A stretch of 46,639 bases of DNA from Clostridia bacterium (GCA_017466805.1 JAFTTN010000003.1:1-46639); one strand, 5' to 3'. Counted from the stretch's first letter, positions 1 to 6,835 are shown. A program made the numbers and translations. The notes: generated by a model from the sequence alone, not told the origin.

Positions 1-101
1 ACAAAGTCCTCCATATCCTCGAATTGTTTGGCATAGTCGTTTTTTAGATTGTTAAGTAGAAACTTCACTAACGAAACAGAGCACTTTTCTTGGTATGTCA
101 T
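1..101 (-). CDS. N-terminus of a small protein, possible immunity protein (partial)
   Basis: A reading frame starts with ATG at 101 and leaves the window at position 1, so only about 33 residues are visible (begins MTYQEKCSVSLVKFLLNNLK). A good ribosome site, GGAGAG, lies 5-10 bases upstream and overlaps the stop of the Rhs-like fragment at 111, leaving a 9-bp gap. The visible part is hydrophilic with no signal peptide. A gene placed directly behind a toxin tip with its own strong ribosome site is typical of immunity genes in Rhs and contact-dependent inhibition systems, so that role is inferred from position alone. I do not recognise the family. Confidence 0.55.
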   Translation of the reverse strand, partial: MTYQEKCSVSLVKFLLNNLKNDYAKQFEDMEDF

Positions 102-110
102 AATCTCTCC

Positions 111-440
111 TTATTTCATTAACACTTTAATTGGTGCTGCATTGGGCGTGCCATCCGATACAATCCAATACGGACGTCCATTAAAATGAGCATCATCAAA
201 ACGTGTTCCGTTCATATTGTAGCGAATTGCTTTGTTGTCTTTGTAAACCCTTATGCCTTTTCCATTTTTAGCAGGTTTGCATTTCCATGATGATTGTTTC
301 CCGATGGTTTCAAACTCCTCTACAGTATACTCGGCAATGCTTTGAGGGTCATTAATTATTCGTTCCAATTTTTTAATTTGGGTAATATTGCCCAAATTAT
401 CGTAAATATAGGAATAGGTTGCGAGGGGTGTCCCCCGGCA
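111..440 (-). pseudogene. Orphan Rhs/YD-repeat toxin C-terminal tip
   Basis: The open frame runs from just after a stop at 441-443 to TAA at 111-113. The only start-like codon is TTG at 395, without a Shine-Dalgarno sequence. Upstream of that TTG the same frame reads ATYSYIYDNLGNITQI, a YD-repeat signature (YxYDxxGNxxxI) of Rhs proteins, so the natural protein continued upstream and has lost its body. The rest (about 90 residues) has a GKGIRVY element and a C-terminal stretch with DDAHFNGRPYWIVSDG, resembling compact tips of polymorphic toxins; the toxic activity is unknown. A tiny gene with its own ribosome site follows after 9 bp. Best read as a displaced or truncated tip module; expression as a free protein is doubtful. 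Confidence 0.6.
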
Positions 441-481
441 CTACTTTAAGCAGCTCCGAGGGTAATAATTGAGCAACAAAA

Positions 482-847
482 TCACTTTAATTTATTTACG
501 ACTTTGGTTTTTGCGAGCATATCCCCCAAGCGAGTATGGTTCGGTGTCGCAAATGATACGATTGCTTCGACAACCGCAAACGGCGGGATAATATAAGTAA
601 TATTTCTTTTTAGAATTTGCTTGAACGACGGATGTGTACCGTCCTCGGAAACAACCCTGACATTCATAATAAGCTTTCCTATGCTTGCGTTGCGAAAGAC
701 AAGGTCTTTAATCAACAAAACCAAGCCCCAACCAAAGAAACCAATAAGCACGGCATATTCATTATCAGAAAGCTGCAAATAAATATTGACAGGAATACCG
801 ATAATCAACCAGTCTATTATAAACGCAACGTATCGTTTGAAATTCAT
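482..847 (-). CDS. RDD family membrane protein
   Basis: This 121-residue protein has the RDD-family layout. An N-terminal RYVAFIIDWLI segment (conserved Arg and Asp) forms the first membrane helix and a second helix covers about residues 32-47. A loop with SIGKLIMNVRVV follows, and RLGDMLAKTKVV closes the domain. RDD proteins are small integral membrane proteins of mostly unknown function; some are linked to ion transport. The start is set by GGAGGT just upstream of ATG at 847. It sits in a leftward run of short genes, 29 bp after the 877-1353 gene and upstream of the Rhs-like tip at 111-440. An accessory or immunity role is only inferred from that context. Confidence 0.75.
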   Translation of the reverse strand: MNFKRYVAFIIDWLIIGIPVNIYLQLSDNEYAVLIGFFGWGLVLLIKDLVFRNASIGKLIMNVRVVSEDGTHPSFKQILKRNITYIIPPFAVVEAIVSFATPNHTRLGDMLAKTKVVNKLK

Positions 848-876
848 AAAGTACCTCCATATAGAATTTAATGTAT

Positions 877-1353
877 TTAAAATGAATCTTGTCGTTCTAC
901 TTCTATGTCCATACGATGTCGATTCAGCGCTTCTACGAATTTTAAATCGTACTGTAAAAATACCGCTTCGGAGCCATTAGGGGTAAAACGATGTTTGTAA
1001 GAAATATGGTCATGTTCATCATTAAACACAAAGATTATTTTTCCTGTGCTTGTTTTAGTTACCAACAATACTCTGGTGATGCTCTCCCAAGACATAAAAA
1101 CACTTCTTCCTACGATTCGATACGCATATACTCCTTTAGCGTCAAAAAATACATACTGACACACAAACATAAGGAAATATGTAATAACAAAGCACGTGCA
1201 TAATACAGAAAGCGCAAAAAGCAACAGTTTTACGAATTTATCAGCATCAATATAACGAAGCATCATATATATCGCCGCCTCAAATACCACAGCGAGAATC
1301 GTGATAAATATGATTTGAGTAATTACAAACCTTTTGTATTCCTTATTTCGCAT
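877..1353 (-). CDS. Two-helix membrane protein with PH-like C-terminal domain
   Basis: About 158 residues. I chose the internal ATG at 1353 (MRNKEYKRF) over an earlier in-frame start at 1377 because AGGGGGG lies about 5 bases ahead of it. Two adjacent membrane helices (roughly residues 10-33 and 44-70) are followed by a soluble beta-rich region with FFDAKGVYAYR and a tryptophan in SWESITRV, the pattern seen in bacterial PH-like membrane proteins. A similar architecture occurs at 28292-28843 in this window. It lies between the fragment at 1365-1724 and the RDD protein, both on the same strand. The function is unknown; immunity to the preceding fragment is possible. Confidence 0.6.
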   Translation of the reverse strand: MRNKEYKRFVITQIIFITILAVVFEAAIYMMLRYIDADKFVKLLLFALSVLCTCFVITYFLMFVCQYVFFDAKGVYAYRIVGRSVFMSWESITRVLLVTKTSTGKIIFVFNDEHDHISYKHRFTPNGSEAVFLQYDLKFVEALNRHRMDIEVERQDSF

Positions 1354-1364
1354 AATTAGCCCCC

Positions 1365-1724
1365 CTACCATGTCCACGAAACCGTGGTACTTTCTTCCCC
1401 AGGCCTACGTTGATAGCCAAAAAATAAGCATACTGAAGCCATTACATTCCCACTTGGCGTTATTCCTGCGCTTTTGCCAACATATAAACTGCCATATTTT
1501 GTTGATGCGACATGGTAATATTTGCTTGAGCGAGTAAGTGTAGGTCCAGTGTAATCTTTCACATTAGATGCAGATGAAACTGTGCCTTTTACGTAAAATC
1601 CGTATGCATCAGAATTGCTAGCTCCGAGCGTGATTTGTATGTCTATTTCGCCGTCTGCTACCACAAGAGAAGCTTCTATAGAAATATAGAACAGACCTTC
1701 GGGAATGTTTTGATCGAAAATCAA
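1365..1724 (-). CDS. Uncharacterised beta-rich fragment lacking a proper start
   Basis: A 119-residue frame opens at a TTG (1724) directly after an in-frame stop and has no recognisable ribosome site. It contains no signal peptide or membrane helix. The sequence is rich in Ser, Thr, Gly and Tyr and looks like an all-beta domain (SKYYHVASTKYGSLYVGKSA; ending VSWTW). The absence of a translation start, while the flanking small genes have good ones, suggests the C-terminal part of a larger secreted or Rhs-like protein. I do not recognise the family. It lies 6 bp after the gene at 1731 and 11 bp before the gene at 1353. It may be a remnant and not be translated alone. Confidence 0.4.
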   Translation of the reverse strand: MIFDQNIPEGLFYISIEASLVVADGEIDIQITLGASNSDAYGFYVKGTVSSASNVKDYTGPTLTRSSKYYHVASTKYGSLYVGKSAGITPSGNVMASVCLFFGYQRRPGEESTTVSWTW

Positions 1725-1730
1725 GATTTT

Positions 1731-2213
1731 TTATGTTTCGCTTGCAGGGAAAATACTCAAAACATATCTGCTACGGGGAAGGTAATAGACTTTAACCGTA
1801 TCACCGACCTCAAATTTGCCACGAGTAGGAGCCTGACATTTCACGCCGTTTACGGTAATCATTACTCCGTTTTTGTTGTCGTATCCGTATTCGTTTTTCA
1901 TTTTTGGAAATTTGGACTGACTTAAATCTTCGATTTCGGTAATTTCTCCTTCTACGCACACAGCATCCCCGCTATTCTCGAAGAACAAATACATACCGCC
2001 ATTTAACAGCACACCAAATGATTGCCCCCAAAAAATAAATATCATTAAAAACGACAACAAAAATATCAAAAGATCTCTTTTTGTTTGATTTTTTGCTTTT
2101 ATTAACTTTACAAAATGAATCAAACCATCAAGAAAAATACATACGAAAAAAATCGCAATTATCAAAGGGACAACCAACGCGGCCCTGTTGTATTGTTCGA
2201 TATCAAAAATCAT
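1731..2213 (-). CDS. Two-helix membrane protein with small C-terminal beta domain
   Basis: About 160 residues from ATG at 2213; an in-frame GTG at 2219 is possible, but AGG sits 8 bases ahead of the ATG. Two membrane helices (about residues 12-34 and 48-72) precede an extracytoplasmic or cytoplasmic beta domain with GVMITVNGVKCQAP and a final DTVKVYYLPRSRYVLS. This pattern resembles DUF3592-type membrane proteins, in which a short domain ends in a Tyr/Pro-rich strand. That assignment is from pattern only. The gene lies 9 bp behind the Rhs-like fragment at 2223-2531, so it could be its cognate immunity protein. Confidence 0.55.
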   Translation of the reverse strand: MIFDIEQYNRAALVVPLIIAIFFVCIFLDGLIHFVKLIKAKNQTKRDLLIFLLSFLMIFIFWGQSFGVLLNGGMYLFFENSGDAVCVEGEITEIEDLSQSKFPKMKNEYGYDNKNGVMITVNGVKCQAPTRGKFEVGDTVKVYYLPRSRYVLSIFPASET

Positions 2214-2222
2214 AAACACAAC

Positions 2223-2531
2223 CTACCATTCGAACAATTGGACCGGACGAGAATATACATCCACACCAAGTCCGTAATTGAGTCCGCTAGAAGAGCTAAG
2301 TGCGGTCGCTTGTGTTGCGCTTCCGTGCGGTTTTCGCGGATCCCAACAGTGATCGACACCTATATCATATCCAGCATTTATATCAATAAATGGTCCGGAA
2401 TAGTCCTCTGGGCTATCGTAATTATCGACAAGCCCTACTGAATAACTCATTCCGCTTCCATAACCTTCGCCGTTACCACCGTGAGCGTAAAACTGTGCGT
2501 TATCGTCTTCAAAAGTAGTGTCGGGGGGTGT
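2223..2531 (-). pseudogene. Second orphan toxin-tip-like fragment
   Basis: The frame is open from immediately after TAA at 2532-2534 to the stop at 2223. An ATG at 2450 could start a 75-residue product, but the 27 codons ahead of it in frame are equally protein-like (AQFYAHGGNGEGYGSG), so the natural protein extended further. The tail contains YSGPFIDINAGYDIGVDHC and ends VQLFEW, a Gly/Tyr/Asp-rich beta pattern similar to C-terminal tips of Rhs-type proteins. It directly follows the membrane protein at 2536-3258 and precedes a two-helix protein 9 bp away. It is interpreted as a displaced tip; no catalytic residues can be assigned. Confidence 0.45.
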
Positions 2532-2535
2532 TTAG

Positions 2536-3258
2536 TCAGCGCGTGTTAGACCAACCGATCTTTTTATTCCGACCTATTCTATTTCTTGAAGAAATGACAA
2601 CAACGGCAAAAATAATCAAAAACACAATAATGAATACCGAAGAAGATGACAAAAACGAGCCGCTCGCTTCGTATACGATATGCTCTGTTCCGTCGGCATC
2701 TATCCTTATTAACCTCTGCGGAACATAGAATTTTCCGTCTTTGAAAAAAGCACTGCTCAAAAGACGATACTTGTATTCGCCTACTGTTTTTTCATCTTTT
2801 GATTCTAAATATCTGTCATATTTTACGTTTTTTTCTGTGTTGGCAATTTTTGAAACGCTCAAACATTCGCCGTTTCTATCAAAATTTAAGATATAGTCAC
2901 TTCGATGGTCGATAACGTTAACTCCGTTGGATGACCACTCGACAACGAATGTACCGTTGGTATCAAACTCAAAACCAAACAAAAACACTCCGTCTTTGTC
3001 GTAAACAACTGCTGTACTGCGTGTGTTTCCGTAAAAAGCTAACACAACTTCGCCCTTATCGTTCACGTCGTAACTATAAATGTCATCATTTTTAATGTAG
3101 CTTTTAAGTTTTTTTATATTCCTCGCTTCAATAATACTGTCTTGTCTATCGACGCTTTCGCCAATATCAAATTTAGTTTCAAAAGCAAACGATGATAACA
3201 TCAATACCAATAGTGCAATTGTAAGAATCTGCAAAACTATTAATAAAAATTTTTTCAT
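2536..3258 (-). CDS. Membrane-anchored protein with external beta domain
   Basis: This 240-residue protein has an N-terminal hydrophobic segment (residues 3-26; signal or anchor), a hydrophilic middle of about 165 residues with repeated DKDGVFLFGF- and DRNGECLSVS-like strands resembling a small beta-propeller, and a C-terminal helix (about 203-222) followed by a basic tail. Such topology puts the middle domain outside the cell. The start is ATG at 3258 with GAGGAG 8 bases upstream. It is the first gene of the leftward accessory run and is preceded by a consensus promoter at 3300-3328. I do not recognise a named family. The reading frame ahead of it encodes DIDGTERYFEELSS and stops in an ATGA overlap, possibly the relic of a similar gene. 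Confidence 0.65.
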   Translation of the reverse strand: MKKFLLIVLQILTIALLVLMLSSFAFETKFDIGESVDRQDSIIEARNIKKLKSYIKNDDIYSYDVNDKGEVVLAFYGNTRSTAVVYDKDGVFLFGFEFDTNGTFVVEWSSNGVNVIDHRSDYILNFDRNGECLSVSKIANTEKNVKYDRYLESKDEKTVGEYKYRLLSSAFFKDGKFYVPQRLIRIDADGTEHIVYEASGSFLSSSSVFIIVFLIIFAVVVISSRNRIGRNKKIGWSNTR

Positions 3259-3299
3259 GAACTCAACTCCTCAAAATAACGTTCAGTTCCGTCAATATC

Positions 3300-3328
3300 A
3301 TTATACACGTAACAGGTTTTGCTGTCAA
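3300..3328 (-). promoter_or_regulatory. Consensus vegetative promoter for the 3258 operon
   Basis: Read leftwards, TTGACA (3323-3328), a 17-bp spacer and TATAAT (3300-3305) match the sigma-A consensus at all 12 positions, about 42 bases ahead of the ATG at 3258. It probably drives the whole leftward accessory run. Confidence 0.8.
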
Positions 3329-3535
3329 TAATTCCATTTATTACGGTCTGTTGAACGGAAGGCTTGTGGATCTTGATTCCTTCGAGCTTAAGATAGAACG
3401 AGAAGGTATACGAACGAGAAACAAAGAAGCATCACAAAGCTTAACGTAATAGAAATGACTTTTTGATTCTTTTCGTTTTTCCATAACGGCTTTTCGCCGT
3501 ATTATAGTCCGAATCGCGCTCTTTTTTGACAACGT
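3329..3535. other. Gene-free stretch, no supported CDS
   Basis: Part of the 577-bp gap between 3259 and 3835. Short frames exist on both strands (for example a 63-residue frame at 3341-3532 on the minus strand), but none has a ribosome site or recognisable protein character. A TATAAT read leftwards (3501-3506) and a small ACGGC/GCCGT hairpin (3485-3499) are present without a convincing -35 element. The rest of the gap holds the candidate RNA unit at 3536-3720 and otherwise nothing I can name. Confidence 0.4.
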
Positions 3536-3572
3536 AAAAAAGCCCGAACTAACCCCTTGGGGAAGTTCGAGC
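3536..3572 (-). terminator. Intrinsic terminator of candidate small RNA
   Basis: Read leftwards, a GC-rich stem (GCTCGAACT pairing with AGTTCGGGC through one G-U pair, plus CCCC/GGGG) is followed by six T residues at 3541-3536. The one non-Watson-Crick pair is G-U only in the minus-strand RNA, and the T-run is on that side, so the orientation is minus. Confidence 0.75.
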
Positions 3573-3686
3573 TTCGAAAAACGTTTGTATTGGCTTGTAC
3601 GGTGCGGAGCGATTTTTCTTCATAACTTCGTACCTGTAACGTAAAATCTGTTGATTTCTTGGCAATCAGCATAGTTCTGCGTTGCA
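3536..3686 (-). ncRNA. Candidate small non-coding RNA, about 150 nt
   Basis: A strong promoter (3692-3720) and a strong intrinsic terminator (3536-3572), both on the minus strand, bracket about 150 bases with no credible protein. The only frame inside (61 residues) would begin at the transcript's first bases without a ribosome site. A GTACG/CGTAC pair could close an internal stem. I checked by eye for 6S, SRP, tmRNA, T-box and common riboswitch cores and saw none. No gene follows before the terminator, so it is either a trans-acting RNA, an antisense or leader RNA for the downstream accessory operon, or a leftover transcription unit. Confidence 0.45.
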
Positions 3687-3691
3687 TTTAC

Positions 3692-3720
3692 AGTATATAG
3701 GAATTATTACTATTTGTCAA
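3692..3720 (-). promoter_or_regulatory. Promoter of candidate small RNA
   Basis: Read leftwards, TTGACA (3715-3720), a 17-bp spacer and TATACT (3692-3697) match 11 of 12 consensus positions. No coding gene with a ribosome site starts within 300 bases downstream. Confidence 0.7.
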
Positions 3721-3835
3721 GAAAATTATGTAAATAATACTGCATAATATTTTGTTTGTATGCTTACACCAACCAAGCCGAAATTCATCGGCTTTTATAT
3801 TCGCGTGTATCCGAAAGCTTCGGCAGATGCTTGAA

Positions 3836-4282
3836 TCAATCGGATTTTTCGCATCCCATAAAATCTATCATAAAATCATCCAACTTTTTTTCAAGAGGGA
3901 CGTCAAGAGGGACGTCTTTGTCTTTGTTGAATATTTCGCAAAACCAAGCGATTATACCAACGATAACGACAATCCACCAAAACAGGATCAAGCCTATGGC
4001 TGCTATGAGAAAATCTTTGATCTTTTCTTTCTTTGAATAGCTTTGCTCCTTCGGGTTTCCGTTTTCGTCGGGATCGTGAACGATACTTCCCGTGATACAA
4101 AGCCCATTTTCGCTTTCGGCGATATTTCCCACAAAATAGTAGCCGCCGCCGTGAGTGCTTTTCAGTAATACGAAAAACATATCTTCGTCTTTGACACTGA
4201 CGTTGAAAAATTGCGGGGAATTGTTTTTTAGCCTATGTAAAAAGGTTGATTTGCTGTCGGCTTTGTTTATATATTTAATCAT
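3836..4282 (-). CDS. Uncharacterised protein with C-terminal membrane helix
   Basis: 148 residues from ATG at 4282; a GTG at 4291 would overlap the ribosome site GGAG, which is 8 bases ahead of the ATG. The N-terminal half is soluble, with FFNVSVKDEDMFFVLL and HGGGYYFVGNIAE suggesting a small beta domain. One long hydrophobic segment (about residues 91-115) follows, then a charged tail containing DVPLDVPLEKK. The tail includes a perfect tandem duplication of 12 bp. It lies 23 bp behind the O-acetyltransferase gene on the same strand and is probably co-transcribed. No family recognised. Confidence 0.6.
   Translation of the reverse strand: MIKYINKADSKSTFLHRLKNNSPQFFNVSVKDEDMFFVLLKSTHGGGYYFVGNIAESENGLCITGSIVHDPDENGNPKEQSYSKKEKIKDFLIAAIGLILFWWIVVIVGIIAWFCEIFNKDKDVPLDVPLEKKLDDFMIDFMGCEKSD
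3891..3914. repeat. Perfect 12-bp tandem duplication
   Basis: TCAAGAGGGACG occurs twice in direct succession inside the gene at 3836-4282 and adds four codons (DVPL twice) without breaking the frame. Confidence 0.9.
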
Positions 4283-4305
4283 ACGGCGCACTCCGAAGCT
4301 ATGTA

Positions 4306-4926
4306 TTATTCGAATTTATCGGTTATTTCGATATTGCCGCGGTAATATTTTTTGTCGCGCTCGGTAATTTCGCGCATAACCTTGCAGGGATTGCCGACCG
4401 CAACGACGTTTGCGGGAATATCCTTTGTTACCACGCTGCCCGCGCCGATAACGCTGTTTTCGCCGATAGTTACGCCCGGAAGAATTATACTGCCCGCGCC
4501 TATCCAAACGTTATCCTTTATCGTTACGGGAAGATTGTATTGCACCACCCTTTTGCGCAGCTCGGGGTCGATCGGGTGGGTGCCGGTGCAGATCGTTACG
4601 TTCGGCGCTACCATAACGCTGTCGCCGATCGTTATTTCGCCGTCGTCGACGAGCGTAAGGTTGAAATTCGCATAAAAGCCTTTGCCGATACGAACGTATT
4701 TGCCCGCCCAATTTGCGTGGAACGGCGTTTCGATATATCCGCCCTCGCCGAACTCTGCGAACATTTTTTGCAAAAGCGAGCTCTTTTTTTCGAATTCCGA
4801 CGGCTTTAGCGAGTTGTATTCAAACAGCATATCTAACCGTTGCATTTGCTCGCGCATCAATCCTTCGTCGTTGCATTGGTACAGCTCGCCGCACGCCATT
4901 CTGCGTTTAAGCTCTTCGATTGTCAT
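4306..4926 (-). CDS. Sugar O-acetyltransferase, Maa/LacA family
   Basis: A 206-residue acetyl-CoA-dependent O-acetyltransferase of the left-handed beta-helix (hexapeptide) superfamily, close to maltose and galactoside acetyltransferases. An N-terminal Mac-type helix region (residues 1-55) with LFEYNSLKP precedes hexapeptide turns such as ITIGDSVMVAPNVTI and WIGAGSIILPGVTIG. The catalytic His lies in CTGTHPIDPELR, and the C-terminal GNPCKVMREI closure is typical. Substrate is presumably a sugar or thiogalactoside; it cannot be read from sequence. The start is ATG at 4926 with GAGGTG 7 bases upstream, and a promoter lies at 4946-4974. It is divergent from trmO. Confidence 0.92.
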   Translation of the reverse strand: MTIEELKRRMACGELYQCNDEGLMREQMQRLDMLFEYNSLKPSEFEKKSSLLQKMFAEFGEGGYIETPFHANWAGKYVRIGKGFYANFNLTLVDDGEITIGDSVMVAPNVTICTGTHPIDPELRKRVVQYNLPVTIKDNVWIGAGSIILPGVTIGENSVIGAGSVVTKDIPANVVAVGNPCKVMREITERDKKYYRGNIEITDKFE

Positions 4927-4945
4927 AATCAATCACCTCGATAGG

Positions 4946-4974
4946 ATTCTAACATATTACCTTTCTTTTTTCAA
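4946..4974 (-). promoter_or_regulatory. Promoter of the O-acetyltransferase gene
   Basis: Read leftwards: TTGAAA (4969-4974), 17-bp spacer, TAGAAT (4946-4951), 20 bases ahead of ATG 4926. It is back to back with the trmO promoter. Confidence 0.7.
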
Positions 4975-4982
4975 GAATTATC

Positions 4983-5011
4983 TTGCCTTTTTGTATTTTA
5001 TATAGTAGAAT
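4983..5011 (+). promoter_or_regulatory. Promoter of trmO
   Basis: TTGCCT (4983-4988), 17-bp spacer, TAGAAT (5006-5011), 29 bases ahead of the start codon. The -35 element lies only 8 bp from the divergent one. Confidence 0.65.
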
Positions 5012-5040
5012 GTATTAGAACGATTTAAGGGGGCGCGGAT

Positions 5041-5733
5041 ATGAACGGCGAATACACGATAAAGCCTATTGCTTATATTTACAACGATTTGACCACGAAA
5101 TTCGGCGTGCCGCGCCAAAGCGGACTTGCAAGCTCGCTTGTTTCCGAAATTGTGTTCGAGCCCGAATACCGCGTTGCCGACGCATTGCGTGGGATAACCG
5201 ATTTTTCGCATATCTGGCTTATTTGGAGCTTTTCCGAAGCGCGCCGCGATAGCTGGTCGCCAACTGTGCGCCCTCCGCGCTTGGGCGGAAACGAAAGGGT
5301 TGGGGTGTTTGCCACCCGCTCGCCGTATAGACCAAACAGTCTTGCGCTTTCCTGTGTTAAGCTTTTATCGGTCGAGCACAAGGATGGCAAGGGCGAAGTG
5401 CTTATCGTTTCGGGCGCGGATTTAATGAACGGCACACCGATATACGATATAAAGCCCTATCTTCCGTATGCCGATTCGATACCCGATGCCGTTGGCGGAT
5501 TCGCGCGCGACGGCGGAAAAACGCTTGCAATCAGCGATGAAAATTCGGTTGTCGAACTACTGCCAGAAAGCAAGCGCGCAGGACTTTTGGAAATACTTTC
5601 CCGCGATCCCCGTCCGCAATACCACGATGACGGGAAACGCGTTTACGGTATGGCGTTCGGCGGCTTCGAAATAAAGTTCCGTGTGGAAAACGAAATACTT
5701 TATATATTGTCGGCGGAAAGAGAAGAGAAATGA
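5041..5733 (+). CDS. trmO: tRNA (t6A37) N6-methyltransferase TrmO
   Basis: 230 residues, close to the usual 235. TrmO (formerly TsaA/YaeB, UPF0066) uses S-adenosylmethionine to methylate N6 of threonylcarbamoyladenosine-37 in tRNA-Thr. The family signature is clear: RPPRLGGNERVGVFATRSPYRPN at about residues 78-100 (beta-barrel SAM site) and DLMNGTPIYDIKPYLPYAD near 127-145. The C-terminal third matches the family's RNA-binding extension. The start is ATG at 5041 after GGGGG. It overlaps the next gene by 4 bp (ATGA), indicating translational coupling. Confidence 0.95.
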   Translation: MNGEYTIKPIAYIYNDLTTKFGVPRQSGLASSLVSEIVFEPEYRVADALRGITDFSHIWLIWSFSEARRDSWSPTVRPPRLGGNERVGVFATRSPYRPNSLALSCVKLLSVEHKDGKGEVLIVSGADLMNGTPIYDIKPYLPYADSIPDAVGGFARDGGKTLAISDENSVVELLPESKRAGLLEILSRDPRPQYHDDGKRVYGMAFGGFEIKFRVENEILYILSAEREEK

Positions 5734-6275
5734 ACGAGTTCAACGGCATTCCTATCGACAAGGGTGGATTGGTCGCCGTAATTGTCGTCAATGTGATTTT
5801 GGCTTTGGTGATCGCGGTTGCGCTTTTCGGCGTCCTGCTTGACCTTAAAAAGCGTATAGATATATACCGAAAGGTATGCAAAAAAGAGCCGTCTGTGAAT
5901 ATGGACGGCAATAAAAGTGAAAAGAAGCTTCGCAAACTCAACCGTAGAAAGCAGGAAAGCAAAAAGAAGGCTATGGCGTGCGTTCTTGCCGATGCGGGAT
6001 CGGTTTTGGTGATAGGTCTGTTGCTTTCGGGTGTGATTGCTTCTGCGGTCGTTCCTGCGGCGGATGCAATAATGGAAGACTATTGCGACGTGGTTTCGGA
6101 ATACGAAATAGTAACGCGGCGTGTTCGCAGAACGCGCGAATACGTGATACTCGAGGACGGAACAACTCTTGAATACGATGCAATGGTCGGAAAGGAAAGC
6201 GGCGAAACCGGCAAGGGCAGATTTATATACGGTAAACGAAGCGGAATTATAGTGGGATTCAAGGAAATCGAATAA
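5730..6275 (+). CDS. Uncharacterised two-helix membrane protein
   Basis: 181 residues. One hydrophobic helix covers about residues 14-38 and a second about 88-112. The loop between them is very basic (about residues 58-82, SEKKLRKLNRRKQESKKK) and so is cytoplasmic. The C-terminal 70 residues form a soluble domain with REYVILEDGTTLEYDAMVG and GFKEIE. It starts in an ATGA overlap with trmO and ends 20 bp before the next gene. No family recognised. Confidence 0.65.
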   Translation: MNEFNGIPIDKGGLVAVIVVNVILALVIAVALFGVLLDLKKRIDIYRKVCKKEPSVNMDGNKSEKKLRKLNRRKQESKKKAMACVLADAGSVLVIGLLLSGVIASAVVPAADAIMEDYCDVVSEYEIVTRRVRRTREYVILEDGTTLEYDAMVGKESGETGKGRFIYGKRSGIIVGFKEIE

Positions 6276-6295
6276 ATAAAAAAAGAGGTGCAAAA

Positions 6296-6766
6296 ATGGC
6301 AAGATACCACAAGGAATTCAGATTTGCAAACGGCGTACACGAGCTCTTGCTGCCGGATATTCACAAATATCTGCTCGACGAGGGCTATGAATACTGCGAA
6401 TACGAAGGCGAGCAGGTTTATAAAAAGGGAAGCGGTTGGGTAAGCGCGCCGACCTTTGTTAAAATTCAGGCAAGCAAGACGGTTGTAATTATAGAAGCTT
6501 GGATAAAAACCGCGATACTTCCCGGCGTTTATGCGGGCGAGCACGGTATCGACGGCTTTTACGGCGCGGCACCCAAGGGGGTTCTTGCCAACCGTGTGCG
6601 CCATATCGAGCAGATGATAATGAACAACGGCGGTGTCGATGCTTCGACTCCGCAGACTCGGCAAACGGTAAGCCAAACGCCCGCAAAGGCGAAATTCTGC
6701 ACCAAGTGCGGCAATAAGCTGGCGGATAATGCAAAATTCTGCAACAAATGCGGCGAAAAGGTATAA
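6296..6766 (+). CDS. Protein with C-terminal double zinc ribbon
   Basis: 156 residues from ATG at 6296 with an AAAGAGG ribosome site. The first 110 residues are soluble and unrecognised (VYKKGSGWVSAPTFVKI; VVIIEAWIKTAILPGVYAGEHG). A Gln/Thr-rich linker leads to a zinc ribbon with two CxxCG knuckles in the last 25 residues, FCTKCGNKLADNAKFCNKCG. This is the small zinc-ribbon tail common in Firmicutes membrane-associated and regulatory proteins. It is probably the last gene of the trmO unit, since a terminator follows. Function unknown. Confidence 0.75.
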   Translation: MARYHKEFRFANGVHELLLPDIHKYLLDEGYEYCEYEGEQVYKKGSGWVSAPTFVKIQASKTVVIIEAWIKTAILPGVYAGEHGIDGFYGAAPKGVLANRVRHIEQMIMNNGGVDASTPQTRQTVSQTPAKAKFCTKCGNKLADNAKFCNKCGEKV

Positions 6767-6777
6767 AAGAATAAGCG

Positions 6778-6806
6778 AAGAGCCGAGAGAAAATCGGCTC
6801 TTTTTC
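6778..6806 (+). terminator. Intrinsic terminator after the zinc-ribbon gene
   Basis: AAGAGCCGA (6778-6786), 7-base loop, TCGGCTCTT (6794-6802) and a T-rich tail. Confidence 0.85.
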
Positions 6807-6835
6807 TTTACATTTTAAGTATTTTGTGGTAGAAT
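6807..6835 (+). promoter_or_regulatory. Promoter of tex
   Basis: TTTACA (6807-6812), 17-bp spacer, TAGAAT (6830-6835), 31 bases ahead of the tex ATG and directly abutting the preceding terminator. Confidence 0.65.

Noticed and set aside
3259-3330. Minus-strand frame reading DIDGTERYFEELSS and ending in ATGA with the 3258 gene
   Set aside because: It resembles the end of a related membrane protein, but the same bases hold a perfect TTGACA-17-TATAAT promoter. It is at most a relic, so it is not listed as a gene.
3341-3532. A 63-residue minus-strand frame and an overlapping plus-strand frame
   Set aside because: Neither has a ribosome site or recognised homology, and the plus-strand reading crosses the consensus promoter of the 3258 operon region. 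I cannot support either as a gene.
3692-3720. Candidate RNA at 3536-3686 considered as T-box, 6S, SRP or tmRNA
   Set aside because: No T-box sequence, no SRP tetraloop region, no tmRNA tag frame, and no long near-complete hairpin with central bubble as in 6S could be found by eye. Left as unassigned.
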